A stretch of DNA of 33,357 nt from Streptomyces triticirhizae. GTDB taxonomy: Bacteria; Actinomycetota; Actinomycetes; Streptomycetales; Streptomycetaceae. This document shows positions 24,876 to 31,737 of the stretch, one piece after another (the first letter of the stretch is position 1; each line of letters begins with the position of its first letter). The notes below the pieces were generated by a model. The model worked only from the letters and a program-made list of their open reading frames with translations, ran no database searches and was not told the origin of the DNA. The stretch is taken from contig NZ_RFFJ01000046.1 in the NCBI RefSeq assembly GCF_003696235.1, positions 1-33,357 of the forward strand. The letters are read 5' to 3'. The position numbers and the translations under genes are program-made.

Positions 24876-26069
24876 TCAGGCGGCGCCGTCGCCCGGCAGG
24901 TCCCGGTGCCCCTCCGGGCGGACCCGGGCGAGCCAGCGCTCGGGGTCGGCGATCTCGTCCTTGGTCGGCAGGGTGTTGGGCGAGGTCCACACCTTGTTGA
25001 ACCCGCTCATCCCGGCGCGCTCCACGACCGTGCGGACGAAGCGTTCGCCGTCCTTGTACTGCCGGAGCTTGGCGTCCAGGCCCAGCAGCCGGCGCAGCGC
25101 CCGGTCCAGCCGGCCGGCGCCGGTCTCCCTGCGCCGGGTGAACTTCTCCCTGATCTCGCCGACCGAGGGCACGACATCGGGTCCGACCGCGTCCATCACA
25201 TGGTCGGCGTGCCCCTCCAGCAGCGACATCACGGCGGTCAGCCGCTCCAGGATCTCCCGCTGCCTGGGGGTCTGCACCAGGTCGACGATGCCGAGGCCGC
25301 CGTTCTCCTCGGCCGGCGCCACGACCGGCTCGTCGGGCACGGCCTCGCGCGCGGCGTCCTGGCCGTTCCGCCCGGTCAGCGCGCCGAACGCCTGCCGCAC
25401 CCGCTCGACCAGGGTCGCGGGGTCGACGTCGGCCTCGGCGAGGAACGCCTGGATCTCGCTCTCCAGATGGTCGCGGAGCCAGGGCACGGCGGTGAACTGG
25501 GTGCGGTGGGTCTCCTCGTGCAGGCAGACCCAGAGCCTGAAGTCGTGCGGGCGGACGTCGAGTTCGCGCTCCACCTGCACGATGTTGGGCGCCACCAGCA
25601 GCAGCCGCCCGGCCCGCGCGCCGGGACCGCCGGCCGGCAGCCCGGTGGTGGCGGGCGCGAAGGTCTCGTACTGGCCCAGCACCCGGGAGGAGAGGAACGA
25701 CAGCAGCATCCCGACCTCGACGCCGGTGACCTTGCCGCCGACGGCGGTCAGCATCCCGCCCGCCGGGGAGGCCGAGCGGCGCTCCCGCATCCGCGCCATC
25801 AAGGGCTGGAGCACCTCGCGGAAGCCGGCGACGTTGGCCCTGATCCAGCCGGGGCGGTCGACGACGAGCACCGGGGTGTCCAACGGGCCCGAGTCCAGTT
25901 GGGTGTAGGCGCGGACATGCCCCTCGGCCGCCGTCGCATGGGCCCGCAGCTCGGCGACCACGGCGCGCGCCTCGTCCCGGCTCACCTCCGGGCCAGGCCG
26001 CGCGAAGCGGGTCGCCGTGGAAACCGCGAGGTTCCAGTCCACCAGGTCGGTACCGCCGAGGCTCGTCAT
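24876..26069 (-). CDS. zinc-dependent metalloprotease, F420-associated (DUF2342) family
   Basis: A 397-aa protein of the actinobacterial family often named coenzyme F420 biosynthesis-associated or zinc-dependent metalloprotease. The zinc motif HEETH is at 184-188 in RLWVCLHEETHRTQF. A second conserved block SLLEGHADHVMDAVG (near 285) probably supplies another ligand. Other family features are VDRPGWIRANV near residue 71, GVEVGMLLSFLSSRVLGQYE and the C-terminal FNKVWTSPNTLPTKDEI. There is no signal peptide, so it is cytoplasmic. The start is ATG at 26069, preceded by a TANNNT box but no ribosome site. Despite the name, its substrate and any link to F420 are unproven. It lies between dacB and tilS, a conserved position. 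Confidence 0.92.
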   Translation of the reverse strand: MTSLGGTDLVDWNLAVSTATRFARPGPEVSRDEARAVVAELRAHATAAEGHVRAYTQLDSGPLDTPVLVVDRPGWIRANVAGFREVLQPLMARMRERRSASPAGGMLTAVGGKVTGVEVGMLLSFLSSRVLGQYETFAPATTGLPAGGPGARAGRLLLVAPNIVQVERELDVRPHDFRLWVCLHEETHRTQFTAVPWLRDHLESEIQAFLAEADVDPATLVERVRQAFGALTGRNGQDAAREAVPDEPVVAPAEENGGLGIVDLVQTPRQREILERLTAVMSLLEGHADHVMDAVGPDVVPSVGEIREKFTRRRETGAGRLDRALRRLLGLDAKLRQYKDGERFVRTVVERAGMSGFNKVWTSPNTLPTKDEIADPERWLARVRPEGHRDLPGDGAA

Positions 26070-26075
26070 GCGTCA

Positions 26076-26081
26076 ACGGTA
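26076..26081 (-). promoter_or_regulatory. -10 box, probable leaderless promoter
   Basis: TACCGT fits TANNNT and ends six bases before the ATG at 26069; no Shine-Dalgarno sequence or clear -35 is seen. Confidence 0.4.
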
Positions 26082-26564
26082 CGGTGCCCGCGCGGCAAGC
26101 GGATAGGCCACGGGGTCCGGTGGTGGACCGGAGGCCGGAGGGTGGGGCGGGTGCGCGGTCGGGTGCGGTCGGGTGGTGAACGGAGTGGTGAACGGGCGGC
26201 GCGCGCTCCGCCTGGGGGCTTAGGCCGTGGGGCGGGGGTCGGCGGGGGGGAGATCAGCCCGGGGGCTGATGACGGAGGGTGAGCGCTGGCCGCAGGATGG
26301 TGACTGCCGGTGAGGAGTCACCGGGGCCCGGGACGCCGGGCCACCGCCACCGCCGTGATCAAGGAGCCGCCCGCCATGTCCCTCTCCTCCCCGCCCCTCC
26401 CGCTGCCCGTCCCGGCCCCGCTCCCCGTCCTGTTGTCGCTGCTCCTCCTCGCCTTGCGGGCCGCCCTGGCCGCCGCGTTCTCCCGCCGTCTCGCCTCCGT
26501 GCCGCCGGCGCGGTCGGGGCGCGTGCCGCGCCGTCGGCCGGGCGGCCGCGCCGGCGGGGGGCCG
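26082..26564. other. 480-base region without a supported gene
   Basis: Between the zinc protease start and the dacB stop. It contains a hairpin GGTGACT / AGTCACC (26299-26305 and 26316-26322) inside a stretch that resembles part of a cobalamin riboswitch core (GCCGGTGAGGAGTC). About 50 bases later comes a good ribosome site AAGGAG (26361-26366) before ATG at 26376. That ATG opens a hydrophobic frame (LPVLLSLLLLALRAALAAAF), but the frame runs on as antisense through dacB to 28031, so it cannot be accepted as a gene. This may be a decayed riboswitch-controlled gene. Confidence 0.35.
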
Positions 26565-27980
26565 TCAGCCGGCGGAGGTCTCCGCGAGCGCGCTGGCCGC
26601 CACGTCCAGTGCCTCCTGCGCCGCCTGGGCGTCCTGGGTGTCCGCCGCCATGAAGGCGAAGGCCAGCACCCGGCCGTCGGCCGTGGTGGCGGTGCCGGCC
26701 AGGGTGTTGACGCCGGTCAGGGTCCCGGTCTTGGCGCGGACCACGCCGGCCCCGTCGGCGCCGTCGCCCTCGGCGTAGCGGTTGCTCAGGGTGCCGGTGA
26801 AGCCGGCGACCGGCAGCCCGGTCAGCGCCGGCCGCAGCTCCGGCCTTCCCGGGTCGGCGGCGGCCGCCAGCACGGCGGTCAACAGGCCGGCGGAGACCCG
26901 CCCGTCCCGGTCGAGACCGCTGGCATCCACGATCCGGACGGAGTCCAGCGGCGCGCCCAGCGCCTCCGCCCGGGAGGTGAGGGCGCGGGAAAGGCCGCGC
27001 GCGGTGCCCGGTTCGTCGCTGGCGAGCGCGGTCATCCGGGCGAGCGCCTCGGCCAGGTCGTTGTCGCTGTCGGTGAGCATCCGCTCGACCAGGGAGGCGA
27101 CGGGGGCGGAGCGGTGCTCGGCCAGGCCCTCGGCCGAGTCGGGCGCGGTCCGCTCCCCGACCCGCCCGTCCACCTCGATGCCGGCGGTCGTCAGCCGCTC
27201 GGCGAACGCCTCGGCCGCGTCCCTGGCCGGGTCGGTGGAGCGGTCGGCCGGCCCGTGGTCGCTGTCGTCGAGACGGCCGGCGTTCACCTGGAGCGGGACG
27301 ATGGGAGCGATGTTGCTGTTGACACCGATCGGGTGAGTCTCGGCCGGATAGGCCGAGACGTCGTAGGCGACGCGCACGGATTCCACGCCCCGGTCCGCCA
27401 GCGCCCGGGCGGTGCGGTCGGCGAGGCCCTGAAGGTCGTTCGCGGTCAGCGTGGTGTCCCCGCCGCCGACCAGATAGACCCGCTCCCCGTCGGCGTCGAC
27501 GACCGTCCTGGTGGTCAGCCGGTGTTCGGGGCCCAGGGCGTCCAACGCGGCGACGGCCGTGAGCACCTTGACGGTCGAGGCCGGGGCGTGGCCCTCGGTG
27601 GCGCCCCGCTCGAAGAGGACGTCCCCCGTGGCCACGTCCACCACGGAGCCGGTGGCCTCGTCGCCGAGGGCGTCGGCCTCCAGCAGCGGGGTGAGGGTGC
27701 GCGTCAGCGCCTGCGGGGAGGGGGCGGCGGCGCTGCCGTCCAGCGGGCTGAGCACGGCGGGCGCCGCCGGCACGGTGCCGGCGAGCCGCTCGGCCGGCAG
27801 TTGCCCGCGCACCAGGTCGGCCGCCGTCGCCTGGTCGCGTTCGGCGGCCCGCTGCCCGCCGTCCCAGGGCCCGGTGAGCGCGACGAGTCCGGCGGCGAGC
27901 GCCAGGCCGGCGGTCGCCGACCCCATCGCCAGCCGGCCCGCCGAACGGTGGCGACGTACCATCTGAGCTGCCCATCGCAC
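26565..27980 (-). CDS. dacB: D-alanyl-D-alanine carboxypeptidase/endopeptidase (PBP4 family)
   Basis: A 471-aa penicillin-binding protein of the S13 family that trims or cuts cross-bridges of peptidoglycan outside the membrane. An N-terminal signal/anchor (about 16-36, LAMGSATAGLALAAGLVAL) leads out. The catalytic SxxK is STVK (135-138), the second motif is SDN in TDSDNDLAEAL, and the third is KTG in VRAKTGTLTGVNTLAG. ERVYLVGGGDTTL and FTGTLSNRYAEG are further family blocks. The start is GTG at 27980 or ATG at 27962; neither ribosome site is strong. It is divergent from ppa with 91 bases between. Confidence 0.95.
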   Translation of the reverse strand: MRWAAQMVRRHRSAGRLAMGSATAGLALAAGLVALTGPWDGGQRAAERDQATAADLVRGQLPAERLAGTVPAAPAVLSPLDGSAAAPSPQALTRTLTPLLEADALGDEATGSVVDVATGDVLFERGATEGHAPASTVKVLTAVAALDALGPEHRLTTRTVVDADGERVYLVGGGDTTLTANDLQGLADRTARALADRGVESVRVAYDVSAYPAETHPIGVNSNIAPIVPLQVNAGRLDDSDHGPADRSTDPARDAAEAFAERLTTAGIEVDGRVGERTAPDSAEGLAEHRSAPVASLVERMLTDSDNDLAEALARMTALASDEPGTARGLSRALTSRAEALGAPLDSVRIVDASGLDRDGRVSAGLLTAVLAAAADPGRPELRPALTGLPVAGFTGTLSNRYAEGDGADGAGVVRAKTGTLTGVNTLAGTATTADGRVLAFAFMAADTQDAQAAQEALDVAASALAETSAG

Positions 27981-28026
27981 GGTACCGACCAGCCCCTTTC
28001 GCGTACCGACGGCTGCGTGAGAGACA

Positions 28027-28060
28027 CTTAACCACCTGTCGCGTGCGTAGATCGGTTAAG
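28027..28060 (+). promoter_or_regulatory. ppa: inverted repeat overlapping the ppa ribosome site
   Basis: CTTAACC (28027-28033) and GGTTAAG (28054-28060) are perfect 7-bp arms 20 bases apart. The second arm contributes the first three bases of the Shine-Dalgarno AAGGAG (28058-28063). If transcribed, the hairpin would partly hide the ribosome site; as DNA it could be an operator in the dacB/ppa gap. Confidence 0.4.
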
Positions 28061-28071
28061 GAGACCACCCA

Positions 28072-28569
28072 GTGGAGTTCGACGTCACCATCGAGATTCC
28101 GAAGGGATCGCGGAACAAGTACGAGGTGGACCACAAGACGGGCCGCATCCGGCTGGACCGGCACCTGTTCACCTCGACCGTCTACCCGGCCGACTACGGC
28201 TACGTCGACGGCACCCTCGGCGAGGACGGCGACCCGTTGGACGCGCTGGTGCTGCTGGACGAGCCCACCTTCCCCGGCTGCCTGATCCTGTGCCGGGCGA
28301 TCGGGATGTTCCGGATGCGGGACGAGGCGGGCGGCGACGACAAGCTGCTGTGCGTCCCGGCCTCCGACCCGCGCATGGAGCACCTGCGGGACATCCACCA
28401 CGTGAGCGAGTTCGACCGCCTGGAGATCCAGCACTTCTTCGAGGTGTACAAGGACCTGGAGCCCGGCAAGTCCGTCGAGGGCGCCAACTGGGTGGGCCGC
28501 GCCGAGGCCGAGGCCGAGATCGAGGCGTCGCTCAAGCGCGCCGCCGACGCGGGCGAGGGGCACCACTGA
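28072..28569 (+). CDS. ppa: inorganic pyrophosphatase, family I
   Basis: A 165-aa soluble enzyme that hydrolyses pyrophosphate and so drives biosynthetic reactions. It has the family pattern [22 protein letters not shown] (key lysine and glutamate at the active site), [26 protein letters not shown] with the magnesium aspartates of the D-G-D-P-L-D signature, and [12 protein letters not shown]. The start is GTG at 28072, set by AAGGAG nine bases upstream. The C-terminal helix is charged and ends HH. Two strong hairpins follow it. Confidence 0.98.
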   Translation: MEFDVTIEIPKGSRNKYEVDHKTGRIRLDRHLFTSTVYPADYGYVDGTLGEDGDPLDALVLLDEPTFPGCLILCRAIGMFRMRDEAGGDDKLLCVPASDPRMEHLRDIHHVSEFDRLEIQHFFEVYKDLEPGKSVEGANWVGRAEAEAEIEASLKRAADAGEGHH

Positions 28570-28585
28570 CGGCTCGTTGAGTCGA

Positions 28586-28604
28586 GGGGTCGCCTCGCGA
28601 CCCC
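28586..28604 (+). terminator. hairpin 1 after ppa
   Basis: GGGGTCGC and GCGACCCC pair perfectly around CTC, 16 bases after the ppa stop. It stands directly against a second, longer hairpin. Confidence 0.65.
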
Positions 28605-28637
28605 GGCGCGCCCGGCGCCATTCGCCCCGGGCGCGCC
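28605..28637 (+). terminator. hairpin 2 after ppa
   Basis: GGCGCGCCCGG (28605-28615) and CCGGGCGCGCC (28627-28637) form a perfect 11-bp stem with an 11-base loop. With hairpin 1 it isolates ppa from the riboswitch-controlled gene downstream. No T tract is seen. Confidence 0.65.
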
Positions 28638-28673
28638 GCTGTGCCACACTCGCGCACAGAGCCCGACCGGCTC

Positions 28674-28713
28674 CTGGACGAGGGTGCCGTACCCAGCCAT
28701 GACAAGACGGCAC
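28674..28713 (+). promoter_or_regulatory. guanidine-III riboswitch (ykkC-III class)
   Basis: This 40-base stretch has the full H-type pseudoknot of the guanidine-III class. Stem 1 is CTGG (28674-28677) with CCAG (28693-28696). Stem 2 is GTGCCGT (28684-28690) with ACGGCAC (28707-28713). The conserved ACGAG follows stem 1 and GACAAG precedes the last strand. Compared with the Thermobifida fusca aptamer as I remember it, stem 1 (CCGG/CCGG there) and stem 2 (GCGCCGT/ACGGCGC there) differ by compensatory changes. The ribosome site AGGGAG begins at the next base, so guanidinium binding can control its exposure. The downstream gene encodes a Gdx-type exporter, the expected target. Confidence 0.93.
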
Positions 28714-28730
28714 AGGGAGAATTCGTCGTC

Positions 28731-29048
28731 ATGGCGTGGTTCGTTCTGGTGGTCTCCGGTGTGCTGGAGGCCGTGTGGGCAACGTCGTTGGGGAGGTCGG
28801 AGGGGTTCTCGCGCCCCTGGCCGACGGCGGTGTTCGCCGTCGCGCTGACCTCCAGCATGGTGGGCTTGGCCTATGCGCTGCGCACCGTTCCGGTGGGCAC
28901 CGGCTATGCGATCTGGGTGGCGATCGGGGCGACGTTGACCGCCGCCTACGCGATGGCCAACGGCACGGAGACGGTCACCCCGCTGCGGGTGCTGCTCCTG
29001 CTGGGCCTGGTCGGCTGCGTGGTCGGCCTGAAGCTCACCAGCCACTGA
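28731..29048 (+). CDS. gdx: SMR-family guanidinium exporter (Gdx/SugE type)
   Basis: A 105-aa protein with four membrane helices, the normal SMR size. The essential E13 lies in SGVLEAVWATSLG; the LExVWA form with W16 marks the Gdx (formerly SugE) branch rather than EmrE-like multidrug exporters. GLAYALRTVPVGTGYAIWVAIGA and the terminal GLKLTSH also match Gdx. Gdx proteins work as antiparallel dimers that exchange guanidinium for protons. The start is ATG at 28731 after GGGAG. Control by the guanidine-III riboswitch just upstream strongly supports the substrate. It is a single-gene unit. Confidence 0.96.
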   Translation: MAWFVLVVSGVLEAVWATSLGRSEGFSRPWPTAVFAVALTSSMVGLAYALRTVPVGTGYAIWVAIGATLTAAYAMANGTETVTPLRVLLLLGLVGCVVGLKLTSH

Positions 29049-29099
29049 CCGGCGCCACCACCGCCCCGCCGCCCCGGCCCGTTCCGTCCGTTCCCCGGC

Positions 29100-30704
29100 T
29101 CAGAAGCCCCGGGTGCGCTTGGCGCCCCGGCGGCCGATCGGCGAGGTGAGGCCCGGCGTCTTGATGAAGAGCCGGGCCATCTCCCCGCCCAGGTTCACGC
29201 CGACGGCGATGGCCAGCGCCAGGGTGACAGCGCGGAGCAGGTTCTCCAGGCCGAAGTCCACCTCGCCCTGGGCGAAGCCCAGCAGCCCCAGGTAGAACGC
29301 GCTGCCCGGCAGCAGCGGCCCGATCGCCGCCGTGACATAGGGCAGCGAGGAGGTGAACTGGTAGCGGGACTGGAGCTGCCCGAAGAGGCCGACCATCCCG
29401 GCGGCGACGGCGGTCGCGGCGAACGGGGAGAGCCCCGCGATGTCGTGCATCGAGCCGTAGACCAGCCAGGCGATTCCGCCGTTGACGGTGGCCGGCAGCA
29501 CCGTGGAACGTTCCTGCTGGAGCAGCACGCAGAAGGTCAGGGACAGCAGCAGCGCGGCGCCCAGCTGGATCGCCGGGCGGACCGCCCTGGTCATGACCTC
29601 CGGGTCGAGCCGCACCCCCGAGGTCTCGCCGATGTAGAGCACCGCCAGCACCCCGCAGACGATGCCCACGCTGAGGTAGATCACCTCCAGCAGGCGGGCG
29701 GAGGCGGTGAGGTAGTAGCCGGTCAGCCCGTCCTGCACGCCGGCGACCAGCGCCCGCCCCGGGATCAGCGCGAACAGCCCGCCGGTGATCATCGCGGCGG
29801 CCTGCGCCTCGCCCCGGCCCGAGGTGTGGCTGGCCGCCCAGACCACCCCGACCAGCGCGGGCGCCATCGCGGCCGCGACGAACTGGTAGAACTCCGGCAG
29901 CCCGCGCCCCGCCGCCAGCCACGCCAGCCGGTCCCCGACCATGGCGCCTATCACGGCCAGCAGGAAGACCTGCCAGCCGCCGCCCACCAGGGTGCTCGCC
30001 GCGCCGGCCAACAGGCCGGCGGCAATGGTGAGTTGCCACTTGGTGTAGGGGTGCCGGTTCCGCCGCATCTGGGCCAGCCGGCCATAGGCCTCCTCCAGGC
30101 TGACCTCGCCCGAGGTGATGTCGTCCACCAGCCGGAAGACGGCGGCGAGCCGGGTGTAGTCCGTTCCCCGGCGGCGCACCGTGCGGGAGAGGGATACGGA
30201 GGGTTCCACCAGCGAGGGCTGGTGGGTGATGGAGATCAGGGTGAAGGTGACGGTGGCGTCGCAGCGGTCGAGGCCGTAGGCGTGGGCGACGCCGAACATC
30301 GCGGCCTCGACGTCCTCGGCGCCCTCACCACCGGCGAGCAGCAGCTCCCCGATGCGCAGCGTCAGGTCCAGCACGCGGGGCACGGCCGGCGCGGCCTCGC
30401 CCTCGTCCACCACCGGCGCGCGCTCCGGCGCGGGCCGCTCGGCCACCGGCAGCCGCACCATGGTCCGCATCCGGTCCTGCCACGGGGTGCCCCGGCTGAA
30501 CGCCGGCACCCCCTCGGCCGGCGTGAACTCGTTGTGCGGCCGTTCCCTCGGCGGCACCGAGAGCCCCTCGGGCAGCGCGAACTCGGAGCTGGGGTGGTCG
30601 CTCTCCGCCGGCGGCAGCTCCAGGCCCTCGGGAACGGCGAAACCGGAGGTCGTCTCCTGCTCCGTGGGCTCCTCGCCGGTCGCCCAGGTGCTCTCCCCGG
30701 CCAC
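29100..30704 (-). CDS. threonine/serine exporter family membrane protein (ThrE type)
   Basis: A 534-aa protein. Residues 1-110 are disordered and contain three related copies of F-A-x-PEGL-x-x-PP (GFAVPEGLELPP, EFALPEGLSVPP, EFTPAEGVPAF). A soluble domain follows (LDLTLRIGELLLAGGEGAEDVEAAMFGVAHAYGL) with the TFTLISITHQP segment, typical of the ThrE/DUF1212 N-terminal part. About ten hydrophobic segments complete the protein and include GAMVGDRLAWL, ALIPGRALVAGVQDGLTGYYL and GPLLPGSAFYLGLLGF, the ThrE_2 part. In Corynebacterium ThrE exports threonine and serine; here the substrate is inferred. The start is GTG at 30704, set by GGGAGCG six bases upstream. A perfect palindrome lies 29 bases further upstream. 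Confidence 0.9.
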   Translation of the reverse strand: MAGESTWATGEEPTEQETTSGFAVPEGLELPPAESDHPSSEFALPEGLSVPPRERPHNEFTPAEGVPAFSRGTPWQDRMRTMVRLPVAERPAPERAPVVDEGEAAPAVPRVLDLTLRIGELLLAGGEGAEDVEAAMFGVAHAYGLDRCDATVTFTLISITHQPSLVEPSVSLSRTVRRRGTDYTRLAAVFRLVDDITSGEVSLEEAYGRLAQMRRNRHPYTKWQLTIAAGLLAGAASTLVGGGWQVFLLAVIGAMVGDRLAWLAAGRGLPEFYQFVAAAMAPALVGVVWAASHTSGRGEAQAAAMITGGLFALIPGRALVAGVQDGLTGYYLTASARLLEVIYLSVGIVCGVLAVLYIGETSGVRLDPEVMTRAVRPAIQLGAALLLSLTFCVLLQQERSTVLPATVNGGIAWLVYGSMHDIAGLSPFAATAVAAGMVGLFGQLQSRYQFTSSLPYVTAAIGPLLPGSAFYLGLLGFAQGEVDFGLENLLRAVTLALAIAVGVNLGGEMARLFIKTPGLTSPIGRRGAKRTRGF

Positions 30705-30732
30705 GTGTCGCTCCCGCTCCTTCGCTACGCCT

Positions 30733-30744
30733 ATGTCCGGACAT
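30733..30744. promoter_or_regulatory. 12-bp perfect palindrome upstream of the ThrE-type gene
   Basis: ATGTCCGGACAT is a perfect palindrome, about 30 bases upstream of the GTG at 30704, in a region where the promoter should lie. It is AT-richer than its surroundings at the ends and is a plausible operator. Confidence 0.4.
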
Positions 30745-30852
30745 GGCCCCGCCAAGAGCCCTCCAGCGCAGCATAAGTGGATCTCGGGGCCTCCGGCGCG
30801 GCGGCACCGGGCGGCCCCGGCCCGCACGGACCGTGCTGACCTGCGACAACGG

Positions 30853-30899
30853 CGGGCGTCCCGGGCCGACCACCTCCGTTGGCCGGCCCGGGACGCCCG
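30853..30899 (-). terminator. 16-bp hairpin after the TipA-like gene
   Basis: Bases 30853-30868 pair without mismatch with 30884-30899 around a 15-base loop, 55 bases past the stop of the TipA-like gene and before the ThrE-type gene. This is the longest perfect stem in the window. It has no T tract on the minus strand. Confidence 0.7.
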
Positions 30900-30953
30900 G
30901 TGATTTCCCCCACAACGCCCCCTCCGCCGGCCGGCGGAGGCCCTGGGGCGGCG

Positions 30954-31391
30954 TCAGGAGCGCCCGGCGCGGGCCGCGTTGGCGAGGATCGCGTCGTGGA
31001 GGAACGCCGCCAGCCCCGGCCGGACCGCGTCATAGACCCGGGTGAACCGCTCGTCCGCGACATACAGCTCGGCCAGGTTGGTGTGCATCGCGTGGGAGCA
31101 GTCGTAGTAGGTGTCGCGGATCTGCCGCCGGTGCTCCTCGGCGGCGTCCATCGCCTCCACCGAGTCCGGCGCGACGCCCGAGGCCAGCAGCCCGGCGAGC
31201 CGCTCGTTCAGCGCGTCGGCCTCGGCCCTGATGCGCCGCCAGTCCTCCTTGGAGTAGTCGGCCACGCGGCGCTGCGAGACCCGGTAGGCGTCGGTGTCGC
31301 CCCAGCGGCGCTCCGCCTCCTCCCGGTACCGCTCAGGGTCGTGGTCGCCGAAGACCTCGAACCGCTCCTCGGGGGTGAGGTTGATCCCCAT
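30954..31391 (-). CDS. internal start giving a TipAS-like ligand-binding product
   Basis: Within the TipA-like gene, ATG at 31391 (M110, MGINLTPEERF) is preceded by GGAGG (31404-31400) with eight bases between. This matches the position where S. lividans tipA starts its short product TipAS, the drug-binding domain without the DNA-binding part. Translation from here would give 145 aa. TipAS is made in excess and sequesters thiopeptides. That the site is used here is an inference from the conserved start and ribosome site. Confidence 0.65.
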   Translation of the reverse strand: MGINLTPEERFEVFGDHDPERYREEAERRWGDTDAYRVSQRRVADYSKEDWRRIRAEADALNERLAGLLASGVAPDSVEAMDAAEEHRRQIRDTYYDCSHAMHTNLAELYVADERFTRVYDAVRPGLAAFLHDAILANAARAGRS

Positions 31392-31718
31392 GTGCCGTGC
31401 CTCCATTGCTCGTTCGACGGCCGCGACCATCGCCCGCAGTCGCTCGATCCGGCCGGTGAGCAGCGCGTGCTGCCGGCGCAGTTCGCGCAGCGGGTCCGCC
31501 TCCGGGTCGTCCAGCAGCGACGCGATCCGCTCCAGCGGGAAGCCCAGCTCCCGGTAGAAGAGGATGCGCTGCAACCGGTCCAGGTCCCGTTCCCCGTACC
31601 GCCGATGCCCGGCCGGGCTGCGCTCGCCCGGCACCAGCAGCCCGATCTCGTCGTAGTGGTGCAGCGTGCGCACCGTCACCCCGGACAGCTCGGCGACCCG
31701 GCCGACGGAGTAGCTCAC
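30954..31718 (-). CDS. tipA: TipA-like MerR regulator, thiopeptide-binding
   Basis: A 254-aa transcription activator close in length and sequence, as I recall it, to TipAL of Streptomyces lividans. Residues 1-70 are a MerR DNA-binding domain (YSVGRVAELSGVTVRTLHHYDEIGLL, then HRRYGERDLDRLQRILFYRELGFPL). Residues about 72-108 are the dimer coiled coil. Residues 110-254 are the TipAS globin-like drug-binding domain (MGINLTPEERFEVFG, SKEDWRRIRAEADAL, MDAAEEHRRQIRDTYYDC, MHTNLAELYVADERF, DAILANA). C207 is kept, but the second cysteine of TipA at 214 is asparagine here. The start is GTG at 31718 after AAGGAGG. The upstream promoter has the 19-base spacing expected for MerR activation, so it is probably autoregulated. 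Confidence 0.93.
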   Translation of the reverse strand: MSYSVGRVAELSGVTVRTLHHYDEIGLLVPGERSPAGHRRYGERDLDRLQRILFYRELGFPLERIASLLDDPEADPLRELRRQHALLTGRIERLRAMVAAVERAMEARHMGINLTPEERFEVFGDHDPERYREEAERRWGDTDAYRVSQRRVADYSKEDWRRIRAEADALNERLAGLLASGVAPDSVEAMDAAEEHRRQIRDTYYDCSHAMHTNLAELYVADERFTRVYDAVRPGLAAFLHDAILANAARAGRS

Positions 31719-31737
31719 GTCCGCCTCCTTCCCGTCG

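Noticed and set aside
26310..28031. 573-aa plus-strand frame across dacB
   Set aside because: It is antisense to a well supported dacB over most of its length and shows no family motif; only the first 60 codons lie outside dacB.
28641..28730. N-terminal extension of the SMR protein
   Set aside because: The extension is the riboswitch read in frame; the ATG at 28731 has its own ribosome site and matches family starts.
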